Below, in pieces: positions 12,383 to 22,700 of a stretch of 64,000 bases of DNA; positions within the stretch are counted from its first letter, which is position 1; each line of letters opens with the position of its first letter. The stretch lies in assembly GCA_030272585.1 (NCBI GenBank), contig BSYQ01000010.1, positions 1,178,001 to 1,242,000 on the forward strand. Reading direction: 5' to 3'. The notes under the pieces are model-generated. The model did not search any database and was not told the DNA's origin. It saw only the letters and a program-made list of their open reading frames with translations. A program made the position numbers and the translations under genes. Source of the DNA: Bryopsis sp. KO-2023. Taxonomy: Eukaryota; Chlorophyta; Ulvophyceae; Bryopsidales; Bryopsidaceae.

Positions 12383-12510
12383 AATTCCGTCTTGACTGAT
12401 ATTTTCCGCCTTGGCTGATATTTTCCGCCTTGGCTGATATTTTCCGCCTTGGCTGATATTTTCCGCCTTGGCTGATATTTTCCGCCTTGGCTGATATTTT
12501 CCGCCTTGGC
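12383..12510 (+). repeat. 19-bp tandem repeat TTTTCCGCCTTGGCTGATA
   Basis: Five perfect units from 12402 to 12496 plus degenerate units on each side. It embeds the TCCGC motif of the surrounding block. Confidence 0.9.
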
Positions 12511-12568
12511 TCTTTGAGATCATCAATTCCGCCTTCACATTCCGCTCACTGGAATTGTGTCGCTTCTT

Positions 12569-12671
12569 CAGGCACAATATTCGCTTCGTCAGGCACAATA
12601 TCCGCTTCTGCAGGCACGATTTCCGCTTCTGCAGGCACAATTTCCGCCTTTGCAAGCACAATATCCGCCTC
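12569..12671 (+). repeat. 21-bp imperfect tandem repeat, CAGGCACAATATCCGCTTCTG type
   Basis: About five units differing by point changes, each again containing TCCGC or TTCGC. Confidence 0.8.
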
Positions 12672-14940
12672 AAGTAATGGATTTTGTCCGCCCAAATGCC
12701 TCTTGTCTTCGTATTCGCTAACAATTTGATTCTGCAAATATTAACTCGCCGGTCATATTCCAACAGGCTTAATCCGTTGGTCACAATCCGCCAGTCGAAT
12801 ACCCTTCAAGTTCTCTTCAGAACTTCGCTTCTTCCGCCGTAGTCGAAGTTGCTTTCCTCCTGACAAGTGCATTGTCCGCTTTAGTTGCTGTTTCCGCCAA
12901 CTGATGTACAATTATCCGCCCGAACGAATTCAGTCACTCAGCTGTATGTGTTTTCCGTCTCCACGGGTCATAGTTCAGGATTTATTTCGGTTTCTTTCTT
13001 TGCTCGGCTTCTGTGATAATCCGCCCTTCGGTCAGTTCCGCGTCCGCTCGAGGTTCCTTCGTTGGAGAAGAGTAATTTTTGAATGTCCGCACATTCCTTC
13101 TTTTGTTTTCCATTGCATGAGCCGCCACCTCCGTCGTCTTTGGATCCTTCTCACGGCATCGCTTTGTCAAAGAATCTTCTCAAAGTCTCGCGGTTGCGTC
13201 TATAGGTAGTAAATAACCAACTGGGTATCTCCATTTACTCCATCCCTATAGAATCGCTCTCAACCCGCTCACTCCTTGATCCTGTCTGAATCCAAAAACG
13301 CGTCGATTCTTTTCACCGCAGATAGTCCGCTCTCATCAATGCTCGGTTAGTCCCCAAGTTCCGCCACTTCAAAACTTGTTGACTTCCACGCGAAATATAC
13401 TCCATATACCTTCCGCCACAGAGATTACCTTTTAACCCCCGCCTTCCAGAGAACCTTGGAAATAGTCCGCCAGCAACAAGACAATCTTGTTCGCACTATC
13501 CATTTAGATACCACTAAATAGAAAGTTCCGCAAGAAAGAGTTAAAGGAATGTCAGTCCGTCGACTTCCGCTCCTCAGATAAATAACTCAGGTACCACTTG
13601 GCAGTGTTCACCTTCCCCGATAGTTTTTGTCTCTCTTTTACCTTGCACGTCCAAAGTTAAATCGCCTTTGGATAATCCCCTTGGTCCTTCTTCTAGGCGC
13701 TTGTGGCTTGGCAAATCCGCTCTTGATCCTATTTTCAGCAGGGTTTAGTTTGCTGGAAGTCAATGCACGCCTTCCCAAGAAGAAAGTATCCGGGTAACCC
13801 CCGTCGGGTTACTCCTTGTTCGAACAGCAGTTCCGCCTGAGGGGAACTGTGCATCCCTGCTCGCCCCTTGACAAGCGACTTCCCGACGTAACTAATCCGC
13901 TTAGCGGGTTAGCACATCTTGATTTTGGCTCCGGCTTGAGCCTCATCAAGTGTCAGAAGTCCTCCTCCTTTTCCTTCACGCTTGACTTGCCTCTGGAGGA
14001 AGACCTTCGTCTTCTCTTCAGCACCTTGAATGATAATCTCCAGCTCAACCGACTAGCGGGCCAGTGTTCTGACCACGGCTGTCCAGAACACTGGTTGAGG
14101 AGCTTGCCCCCGTTTTCCTGCTGCAAGATATCCCCGTCAGAGTTCCCGCTTTGTCGCCCAAACAGTCCCCTCTCAACTGTTGGTACTTCGCCCGAAGTCT
14201 TGAGCTCTTCATATCCTCTTCTGTCCGCTGGTTTCTGCATAATATGTGGCACTTCCACCCGTGGTCTTGTATTGAACGGAAGCCTTGTAATCCGCCTTCC
14301 AAATCAGCATAGTCGTCCCTTCTTGTAGTTCCACGCAAGTTCACCTTCAAAATCCGGCTCTAGCGGTCGTATTTAACCCGCTCTGGCTGTCTGATTTCAT
14401 CCGCCTTTGGAATTTGTTTTGAAGTCCGCCCTTGACCCTTTCATAGGCCGCCTGATGAAGCTTTAATCCGCCCGAAGGCTAAACTTTTAGTCCGCCCTCC
14501 AGGTGTTTAATCCGCCTAAGGGCTTAGTCCTCTTTAGCAGACCTGGGCCCGACCGGACCGGCAGCGAAAAACCGGTCCGGTCCGGTCCAACCTGTCTAAG
14601 GACCGGCCGACCTGTCCGGTCTTGTCCGGTCCAACGAAAAAACGCCGGTCCTTGCAAGACCGGACAGGTTGCGACCTGTCCGGTCCTGTCCACTCCGGTC
14701 CAGTCAACCTCGGAAATCTGCAGAAATCTGGACCGGTTTTCTGACAGATTTTCCGTTTTTAGACAGGTCACACCCACATTTCGCCTTTATTAGACCGGCG
14801 ATGTGACCTGTCTAAAACCGGAACGACCCTGTCTTGACAGGGTTGTTCTCCTGTTTTAGACCGGCTCCAGGTCGGTCTGGACAGGTGGGCTGCCTGTCCA
14901 GACCGACCTGGCGCCTGTCTAGAACAGGTCACACAATTAA

Positions 14941-15361
14941 TGTTAGTCTTTTAGCGCTATACGAGGTAGTTTGGGATAGAGCCGAGGGTGGCTGACGCAT
15001 GTGGGTTCACGAGTAAGACAGATTAGACCCAGAGTTTGGGGCATGCGTCAGCGTACTACACTTAGGGGTACTTAAGAGGCCCACTCGTTGTTTTGACATT
15101 CCATTCTAGTTGTAAGAACTCGGGATTCGTGGGATTGGTGTGTTCCCGCTTGTGTGTGTGTTTGTGTGTGTGTGTGTCTAAGTGTTTGCCTGACGCAATC
15201 ACTTATCCAACCAAGTGCTCTAGTAGCGTTCACAACCGCGCTAGCTAGAGAGTTGTCTAAAGCAACAAACCCCACAAGTATACTTGCGTTAGCCAGCAAG
15301 TTATCACGAATCCAACCAACACAGCCGACCACTATTGCGTCACCCACAAGCTTCACTATCA
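14941..15361 (+). repeat. Ty3-A 5' LTR
   Basis: Starts TGTTAGTC and ends CACTATCA, 421 bp, matching 26117-26537 with no difference I could see. It contains a GT-rich run near 15144-15180. The promoter and RNA start should lie here, but no TATA box was assigned. Confidence 0.95.
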
Positions 15362-15362
15362 A

Positions 15363-15381
15363 TTGGTTTCGGAGCGAGGCA
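15363..15381 (+). promoter_or_regulatory. Primer binding site, initiator-Met tRNA type
   Basis: TTGGTTTCGGAGCGAGGC begins one base after the LTR. It agrees at most positions with the complement of the initiator Met tRNA 3' end (TGGTATCAGAGC). Ty3-B has TGGTTTCGGAGC at the same place, so the two elements share a primer. Confidence 0.65.
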
Positions 15382-15506
15382 AGAACTTTAAGTTCTTGAG
15401 ATCGAAACTTGTGAACGTGGCGCAACAAACGTTTTTGTTTGTTTGTTTGGTAGAGAGAAACTCCAACCGTGGTTGTTGAGTACTCCCAAATAGTGGCTGA
15501 GAGACC

Positions 15507-17500
15507 ATGGCTGACCGTGAGCACGCATTGGCAGTGCGCGAGCCTCAAGTTGAAGAGCCAGGGATTGAACCTGAGTTCGATGAGGAATTGCCTGACGCAC
15601 CCAATGTTGTGTATCAACAAATAAACGTCCAGAACATCCACAATGTCCAGCAAGCAGCTGTCGACATAGACATGGGAGCTGATGCGGAAGCCTTAAGAGA
15701 GGATGTGGATGCGGTCCATGACCGTGTGGACGATTTAGCCCACGGGCTAAGGGGTCACCTGCAGCAAGTTGACCAGACACTGGGGCAGAGGCTAGCCCAT
15801 ACTGAGGCCTCTGTGTCGAACCAACTGGCTGGCGCATCAGAGGTGATCGGGCAGGCGTTGGAAACACAGCACCAGCATGCGCAACAGGTTGAGGCCACAC
15901 AGCATGCGGTGGTGTCGCAACAGCAGAAGCTGGATTCAGTAGCGGCTCAACATAGTCGATACGAGCAGAGGCTATTACGCCAAGATATCGATCATAGAAA
16001 AGAAAGAGCCGAGATCAGAGCTTCTGTGGATGCAATAACGAGGAGAATGGATGCCGCAGATATTCTAGCGGACTCTCGTTTTGCTGACCTAAAAGAAACG
16101 GCTGAAGCATCAGCACTTCAGTTAAAACAACTCTCCGAGTTATCCCTTGTTCAAGGGCGGAGAATTGAAGGCTTATTAGGAACTGTTGCGGATTCCAACG
16201 AAAAAGTCGAACGGACTCTAGAATTGTTTCGGGAGTCCTTGCACAAACAAGGTGCTGAGGTGAAGCGTTTGCAGAGCTCAAGAGTAGCAATTCAAAAAGA
16301 TTTGATTGCCTTGGAGAAAAAGGCATCCAAGACCTGGGATCAGCAGCAAGATGCAGCTGATGTGGTTGCCTTAAGATTATCTGGCCTGGAACGAAGCATG
16401 GAGGATGTGAGTGGCGGAAGTCAGAGTGCCCAAAGTGGAAGTGATGCTCGAGCAGTATCACCAGAGCGAGAAGAATCAACTTCTCCTGAGCCTGAGGACT
16501 CAGCCTTTGGGATGCCGCTGCCGAAGAAATCAGTAAAGCAGTTGGCTGCATCATGGCCGCCACTAGACCAGAGCTTCGCGGTAGGAATGGTTGGGGCAGG
16601 AACCTCAACAATACCGGCTCCTCCAGCAGTACAGGTCGAGGAGGGTGAAATTGTTGCTGCAGAAGCACCACCATGCACTGCAGTGGACAGCGCACCAGAC
16701 GCTGATTTCACATTCCCTCAATTGATACCTCCAAGTACAAGAGCTCAGCCTGGAGTACGCATCTCAGAACCCGACTCTGCCGATGGATCACGTAGACCCA
16801 CACGAACTAACCCAAGAGTTCTCTCCTCAGCAGAAGTGTTATATCAAATTGACCTTGAGCGTGCTAAGGCACAGGTCAGAGAAGAGAAAGGAAAAGAACC
16901 CATGCAGATCCCCACACGTACTGGAAGATTGGGACTTGGGTTAAGTGCTTTGGGAGCAAGGGTAGAAAATAATCCCTTTGCTGCACTTGGTTCATATGAG
17001 TCTACTGGTGGACCCAGTCGAGTTCCTCGCATGCGAGGTAACTTTGGAGACCCTGGTGATGACGACCCAGATGATGATGGCGGTGATGATTACCGCGACA
17101 GACGAAACCGCCCACCTTCCCGCATTCCAGGTGCGCCTGATGGCGGTGGAGGTGGTGGCGGCGGTGGAGATGGTGGAGGCGGTGGACCTCCCGGTGGACC
17201 TCCTGGTGGAGGTGGAGGTGGAGGTGGCGCTGGACCAGCAGGCCCAGGACCTCCTAGGCAAGGACAGTGGTTGCCTAGCACTGTCAAGTTGCAAATGCCT
17301 CGCGCATTTAACGGAAGTGGCGAACCAAAAGCCCGTAAATGGCAAGTGCTCATGACGCGGTACTTGAGAACCTGCGGAGTGCATGAAGCACAGTGGCAAT
17401 CGATCATGGCCACTAACCTTTATGGGGCTGCCTCGGATTGGTTAACGATGCAAGAGTTGAAAATTCACCGAGGTGAAAGACCACCCTTCCGTGACTGGAT
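15507..17500 (+). CDS. gag: Ty3-A Gag, amino-terminal part (interrupted)
   Basis: Structural protein forming the particle. ATG at 15507, about 664 codons up to the insertion at 17501. The first 60 residues include an Asn/Gln/His/Val stretch (QQINVQNIHNVQ) that is also recognisable in Ty3-B Gag (QHNVQNVHHV). Residues 60-300 are charged and probably coiled coil; then comes an acidic/Pro region, a long Gly-rich tract (about residues 540-580), and the start of the retrotransposon Gag domain. The frame runs into the GATCGG transposon and ends artificially at 17798. It resumes at 18526. Confidence 0.85.
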
Positions 17501-17847
17501 CATACTATGGATCCGATCACGATCTAATCGGTCGTGGATTGATCGGTCCGACCGATTAAATCGTGATCGGGTTTTTCCGATCAGATCGATCGCCGATCAA
17601 ATCGGTTTGGCCGATCATCGATGGAGATCGGCCGATCACCAATCTGATCGGCTGACCGATTTAATCGGCCAACTTCGATCGGCCGATCACGATCAAACCG
17701 ATCAACGTCAGCCGATCAAGTGCCGACAGGTCGCGGCGCTTGATCGGGATCGGGATCGGGATCGGAGATGCCGATTAGATCGGATCATGATCGGTTAATT
17801 GATCGGTCCATCACAAATGCCGAGAAATCACCACCCGCAGGTGTTTC

Positions 17848-17925
17848 TGGGGTGCAAGGATTCGAACCTGGGACCTAACAGACTAGAGACAGACGCATTA
17901 ACGCTTGGACCACTCGGGGCCACGG
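17848..17925 (-). pseudogene. tRNA-derived segment (Ser/Leu-like), left arm of GATCGG element
   Basis: Minus strand reads CCCGAGTGGTCCAAGCG, the D-arm pattern of class II tRNAs, then a perfect B-box GGTTCGAATCC. The acceptor halves do not pair, so it is a pseudo-tRNA, although the internal promoter boxes remain. Confidence 0.55.
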
Positions 17926-18009
17926 TCACTCGGCCATCCGTGTCATTATATACCTCAGTTTGTCGGACTGACAGATCACGTATATAATGACACGGATGAC
18001 CTACAAACC

Positions 18010-18084
18010 GTGGCTCCGAGTGGTCCAAGCGTTAGTGAGTATGCTTCTAATCCGTTAGGTACCCGGTTCGAATCCTTCCACCTC
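18010..18084 (+). pseudogene. tRNA-derived segment (Ser/Leu-like), right arm of GATCGG element
   Basis: Plus-strand mirror partner of the segment at 17848-17925: CTCCGAGTGGTCCAAGCG, then GGTTCGAATCC. It differs from its partner at several positions, so the two arms have diverged. Confidence 0.55.
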
Positions 18085-18525
18085 AGAAACACCTGCGGGT
18101 GGTGACTTGTCAGCATTTTCGCGAGACCGATCAATTCATCGATCAAATGATCAATACCGATCATGATCGGATGCAGGTCCGATCACGATCGGCCTATCAC
18201 GATCACACCGATCAAGGTCAGCCGATGAAGTGCCGACAGGTCGCGGCGCTTGATCGTGATCGGGATCGTGATCGGAACAACCGATCAGATCGGTGATCGG
18301 CGAACCGATCACGATCACGATCAACATGTGATCGGACGATCAAGAGCACGATCAACATTTGATCGGCCGATCACGATCACGATCACCGATCAGCCAAAAA
18401 TGAAAAAAAAAAAAAAAAAAACCGATCATTGCTAAAATCGGTTCTAGGACGCAGTTATGATGTCGGATTACTGCTGTGACCTAATATTACCTTAGTTTTG
18501 GAAGATCGATCAGATCCATAGTATG

Positions 18526-19191
18526 GACTGGATGGACTTCATGGATGGCTTAGCTACAGCTTTCGAATTCTCTAGTGATCGAGATGAAGCGTGGCGTGAC
18601 CTCCACAAACTCAAGCAGACTGGAACCGTGAAACAGTTTGTAAAAGAGTTTCAGCGGTTAGTCTTGAGGATTCCAGACCTCGAAGAGGATCACCAGTATT
18701 TGCTCTTCGTGGATGGACTTAAGAGTGAAGTTCAGAAGTTAGTCGCTGCAACGGTACCTCGCGATGTCGAGGCTGCCATCATATCCGCCGAACGATTGGA
18801 AGCCCTTGGAGTTGGAACACAAGGCCAAGGAGGGCAGACCAATCAGAAAAAGAAAGGAGTCTGGCGTGGTGGAAGAAAGAAGAAAGGCCAGAATCAGGGT
18901 CAGCAGCAGCAGAACCCTACACCACCAGCCCAAGCACCACCACAAGCTGCCGCAGGAGTGCAACAGCAGCAGCAACAGCAACAAGGACGAGGAGGAGGAC
19001 GTGGTGGTGGTGGACGTGGACGCGGTGGTGGTAACCGTGGAAGAGGACAAGCCAATCAGGGAAGACAGAACCCCCAGGGGGGAGGGGGATATAATTGTTA
19101 TCTTTGTGGAAAGAAGGGTCACCCTGTGAGGCAATGTCCTAGATTGGAGGAGGTGAAAAACCTCCCCGATGTAAAAAAAATGTTAAACTGA
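18526..19191 (+). CDS. gag: Ty3-A Gag, carboxy-terminal part with zinc knuckle
   Basis: Continues the Gag domain in the frame left at 17500. It reads the usual retrotransposon Gag helices, a Gln- and Gly/Arg-rich tract (about 18900-19060), and a canonical C-x2-C-x4-H-x4-C nucleic-acid-binding knuckle (CYLCGKKGHPVRQC, about 19098-19139). It ends at TGA 19189-19191, a few codons after a slippery A run. Confidence 0.88.
   Translation, partial: DWMDFMDGLATAFEFSSDRDEAWRDLHKLKQTGTVKQFVKEFQRLVLRIPDLEEDHQYLLFVDGLKSEVQKLVAATVPRDVEAAIISAERLEALGVGTQGQGGQTNQKKKGVWRGGRKKKGQNQGQQQQNPTPPAQAPPQAAAGVQQQQQQQQGRGGGRGGGGRGRGGGNRGRGQANQGRQNPQGGGGYNCYLCGKKGHPVRQCPRLEEVKNLPDVKKMLN
19173..19179 (+). promoter_or_regulatory. 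Probable -1 ribosomal frameshift site (A AAA AAA) between gag and pol
   Basis: In the gag frame the sequence reads GTA AAA AAA ATG, a canonical X-XXY-YYZ heptamer, 10 nt before the gag stop. After a -1 shift the frame stays open through the pol leader to the insertion at 19275, and on the far side into the pol frame. No downstream pseudoknot was worked out. Confidence 0.65.
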
Positions 19192-19274
19192 CCGCCAGGC
19201 AGGAAACTGCTTCGTCTGAGCCTGGCCGACGCAAACGTCGTAAGCGAAACAGAGTTCGTAGGCGGCGTAGGAAG

Positions 19275-19739
19275 CAGAGATAGGACTTTACGGTTACGGT
19301 CACCGTAACCGGACCGTAACCACCGTAACCGGACCGTAACCGGAGTACAATTTTCGTCAGAAAATCGTACTTTTACGGCCGTAACCGTAGCACCGTACCA
19401 CTCCGTACCGCTCCGTACCGGACCGTAACGACCGTAACGGCCGTAACAACCGTAAACCGTAGAAAGTGACCCCCGCAGGGTCCCGCGATTCCAAAGGAAC
19501 CCAGGGGGATTCGAACCCGCGACCCTACTGACTGCAGCCTAACGCTTTAGCACTGAACCACGCTACTTCACGGTGATTTAGGGCCTACCGTAGTTATACC
19601 GTACCTGTTCCGTACCGTAAAAACAACATATTACTCCGGTTACGGTACGGAGTTACGGCCGTAGTACGGTGACCGTAACCCGACCGTAACCGGACCGGAC
19701 CGGAGTCGGACCAAAAATTTGGCCCAAGTCCTATCTCTG
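19275..19739. mobile_element. Fold-back DNA transposon, CCGTAAC family, copy 2, at Ty3-A gag-pol junction
   Basis: Same ends as the copy at 8760 (CAGAGATAGGACTT and its complement). Flanked by the 8-bp duplication GTAGGAAG (19267-19274, 19740-19747). Filled with CCGTAAC motifs and a tRNA-Cys-like segment. It interrupts the -1-frame leader of pol. Confidence 0.92.
19501..19571 (-). pseudogene. tRNA-derived segment (tRNA-Cys, GCA, -like) in CCGTAAC copy 2
   Basis: Minus strand: GTGGTTCAGTGCTAAAGCG (A-box region), anticodon loop CTGCAGT, then GGTCGCGGGTTCGAATCC (B-box). The middle closely follows tRNA-Cys, but the acceptor stem does not pair. It is better preserved than the copy at 8953-9030. 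Confidence 0.6.
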
Positions 19740-19747
19740 GTAGGAAG

Positions 19748-22700
19748 CATAGATCAAAAGTAGGTGCCTCGAAAAAGGTTAAAAGTACTCACAGCGGAAA
19801 ACCTGAGGAGCGGACTAGTACACCGCGTGAAGAGAGAACAGAGACACTCTCCACATCTACCCAATCGGCACATGACAACTGCGATTGGAAAAATGAACAG
19901 AAGGAAAGCACACCGGATGAGATGGACGCGCCTCATGCGTCATCTGCATCTCTTCCCTCTGTTAGTGAATCTGTGGGCTCATTGGAGTCGCAGAGTAGTC
20001 TACAGGAGTCCCTGCCTGCAGACGTAGACGATAGTGGGTCAGAAACAACCCAGCGGTCTACCACAGAGCGAGTTAATGTGTCAGAAGTTCGATCAACTTC
20101 GTCAACCAAGGGTGACACATGCCCTCTGTTAAAAATTCAAGAAGTGCCTGTGAGAGGGTACGAAGTAAAAGCACGGATCAAAACCACGGACCTTTATGCA
20201 TTCATTGATTGTGGAAGTACCGCAAACTATATCAATGATAAGGTAGCGCGTGATCTCGGGTTGTTGATTACACCAAGCTCAAAGAGAGCAATGTTGGCAA
20301 ACGGAGATATTAAAGAACTGGCTGGCAGCTGTAACAACCTCCGAGTAAAGATAGGAGGGCTGAAGTGCAAAATGAAAGCGGATCTGTTCCCAGACCTTGG
20401 TTATGACCTAATATTGGGCATGCCTTGGTTGCAGAAAGAAAACCCCCGCATAGACTTTCAGCAAAATGAGATTTCAGTTTGCAAAAACAGCCAAGTGTTT
20501 CATCTCCCGTTGCGTCATCCAACCCAAGAGAGTATTGAACCTGAACGAAAAGTACAGTCGATACTGCAAGAAGTGCCAGTGACTGAGTGTTCAGCTAAGA
20601 GAATGATGCGTCATCTCAAAACAGAGACAGCATTCATGGTTGTAGTGCAAGAGTCTGAAGAGAAAGCTTTAGGCCAACATGAATTGCCTGACGCAATAGA
20701 GCGAACACAGCCATTCAACACTGAGGATGAGATTGGCAAACTTATTCGTTCAGACACCCCTGCCGAAATTAAAAAGGTGGTAGAAACACACCGTGGTGTG
20801 TTCCCTCGTGATTTACCCCCAGGGATCCCTCCGAAGAGAAAAGGTCATGAGTTTAAGATAGACCTGGAGGATCCAACACCTATCCATCGTCCAATATACA
20901 AGCTTTCACCAGCAGAGCTGGATGAAGTGAAAGCACAAGTGGACTACCTTCTGGAACAGAAGAAAATCAAACCATCCGAGTCCCCTTGGGGCGCGCCAAT
21001 CCTATTTGTACCGAAAAAGGATGGAGGCTTAAGGATGTGTGTGGATTACAGGTGGATCAATAAGGTGACGGTGAAAAACCGATATCCTTTACCCCTGCCA
21101 GAAGAATTGATGGATAGAGTGTTCAAAGCCAAAGTGTTCTCAAAGTTAGATCTGCGATCAGGCTACTGGCAATTTCCAGTAAGGCCATCTGATACAGATA
21201 AAACAGCGTTCCGCACGAGATACGGTCACTTTGAGTTTTTGGTAGCGCCTTTTGGGCTAACCAATTGCCCAGCGCAATTCCAAACTCTAGTGCAAGACCT
21301 ACTCACAGAGTTTTTAGATGATTTTGTTGTTGTCTTTATTGATGACATACTCATCTTCTCTGAAAACATGGAACAGCATGCCGAACACTTAGAGAAAGTC
21401 CTGTCGCGACTAGCAGAATATCAGCTTTTTGCTAAGGCAAGTAAAAGTGAGCTGGCTGTCGCAACAGTAGACTATCTTGGCTACCGCATTAGCGGAAGTG
21501 GGTTAGAACCACAGGAACAAAAAGTGAAGGCAGTGAAGGAGTGGAAGGAACTACAGAGTGTTAGCGATGTACGTAGTTTCCTTGGAATGGTTTCATACTA
21601 CAGGAAGTTCATTCCCCAGTTTGCACATGTTGCTGGACCACTCCATGACTTAGTGAAAAAAGACCATCCCTGGAGATGGGGACAGGTTGAGCGTGGCGCA
21701 TTCAATGAACTGAAAAAGCGTCTAAGTCAAGCTCCCGTCCTTATTTTTCCAGATGCGTCACTGCCTTACACTGTGATCACTGATGCGTCGAATGAGGCCA
21801 TCGGTGCCGTGTTAACACAGGATCACGGAGAGGGGCTACAGCCGATAGCTTACCTCTCACGTAGATTCAAGCCTGCCGAGCTTAACTATGCACCATACGA
21901 TAAAGAGTTGTGTGCAATATGTTATGCGATGGTGCAGTGGAGACATTATCTAGAAGGTTGTGCGGGTGGAGTAACAGTGTTCACTGACCACCAACCTCTG
22001 ACGCATATTCTGTCGCAGAGGAACCTTTCTAGAACCCAAGCAAGATGGCTTGAGGCGGGGTACCTGACTTCGATCAACCCCAAGATCTCCTATATCAAAG
22101 GCAAGGCTAATGTGTTAGCAGATGCTCTCTCCCGCAGTGTTCCTAAGCCCGTGGAAACTGCGATGAACATTTCCACTTGGCAAGTGCATCAAGCAAGCCA
22201 AGACGAGTGGAAACAAGCCCTCCAAGCTGATAACTCCTTGGTGAAGATATTGCGGAAGCTTGAGAGTGGCGAGGAAGTTGAGGGATATTTCCTCAGAGAG
22301 GGAATACTCTGGACGGTCCCAAAAAGAGGATTAGTCGAGAAAGTGGTGGTTCCTAAAGGCCAGCGCAATAAGATTATGAAGGAGTGCCATGAGACACCTT
22401 CAGCAGGCCATACAGGACCAGCGCGAACAGGAGAAATCCTAGCGCGGCGATATTGGTGGAAGGGGTGGATGAATGAGTTGAAGGCATTTGTGCGCGAATG
22501 CCCTGTGTGCCAACAAATAAAGGCTGACACACAGAAGCCTATGGGCTTACTTCAACCCCTGCCAATACCTGAGCGGAAGTGGGAGCAGATTACCACTGAC
22601 TTGGTGACAGATCTACCAGCATCCAATGGGTTTACTGCTGTAGCTGTCTTTGTCGATAGACTTACCAAGTTTGTGCATTTCGCCCCATGTACTAAAGAGA

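Larger units (their letters stand above)
10984..14529 (+). repeat. TCCGC-rich block, left part
   Basis: About 3.5 kb with TCCGCT/TCCGCC occurring roughly every 40-60 bp, nearly always in the plus orientation, whereas a random 5-mer is expected about once per 1,024 bp. The same texture resumes at 27340-27847 and 29127-33095 after insertions. No gene with recognisable domains is seen. Some minus-strand frames of 100-170 codons exist but look compositional. Possible sources are an unrecognised large element or eroded repeats. Confidence 0.6.
17501..18525. mobile_element. Fold-back DNA transposon, GATCGG family, in Ty3-A gag
   Basis: Flanked by the 8-bp duplication GACTGGAT (17493-17500 and 18526-18533). 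Inverted ends start CATACTATGGATC. Both halves are saturated with GATCGG/CCGATC motifs. The centre holds two tRNA-like segments facing away from each other around a palindromic spacer (GTGTCATTATATAC near 17940 and its complement near 17990). A run of As lies near 18400. No protein is encoded. The 8-bp duplication is hAT-like, though the ends do not begin CAG. Confidence 0.85.

Noticed and set aside
13816-14328. 170-codon plus-strand frame in the TCCGC block as a gene
   Set aside because: No domain, composition matches the surrounding motif-rich DNA, and an equally long frame lies on the other strand.
15072-15653. 193-codon minus-strand frame across the Ty3-A 5' LTR
   Set aside because: Lies mostly in the LTR and recurs identically in the 3' LTR; no domain. 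Chance frame in a duplicated repeat.
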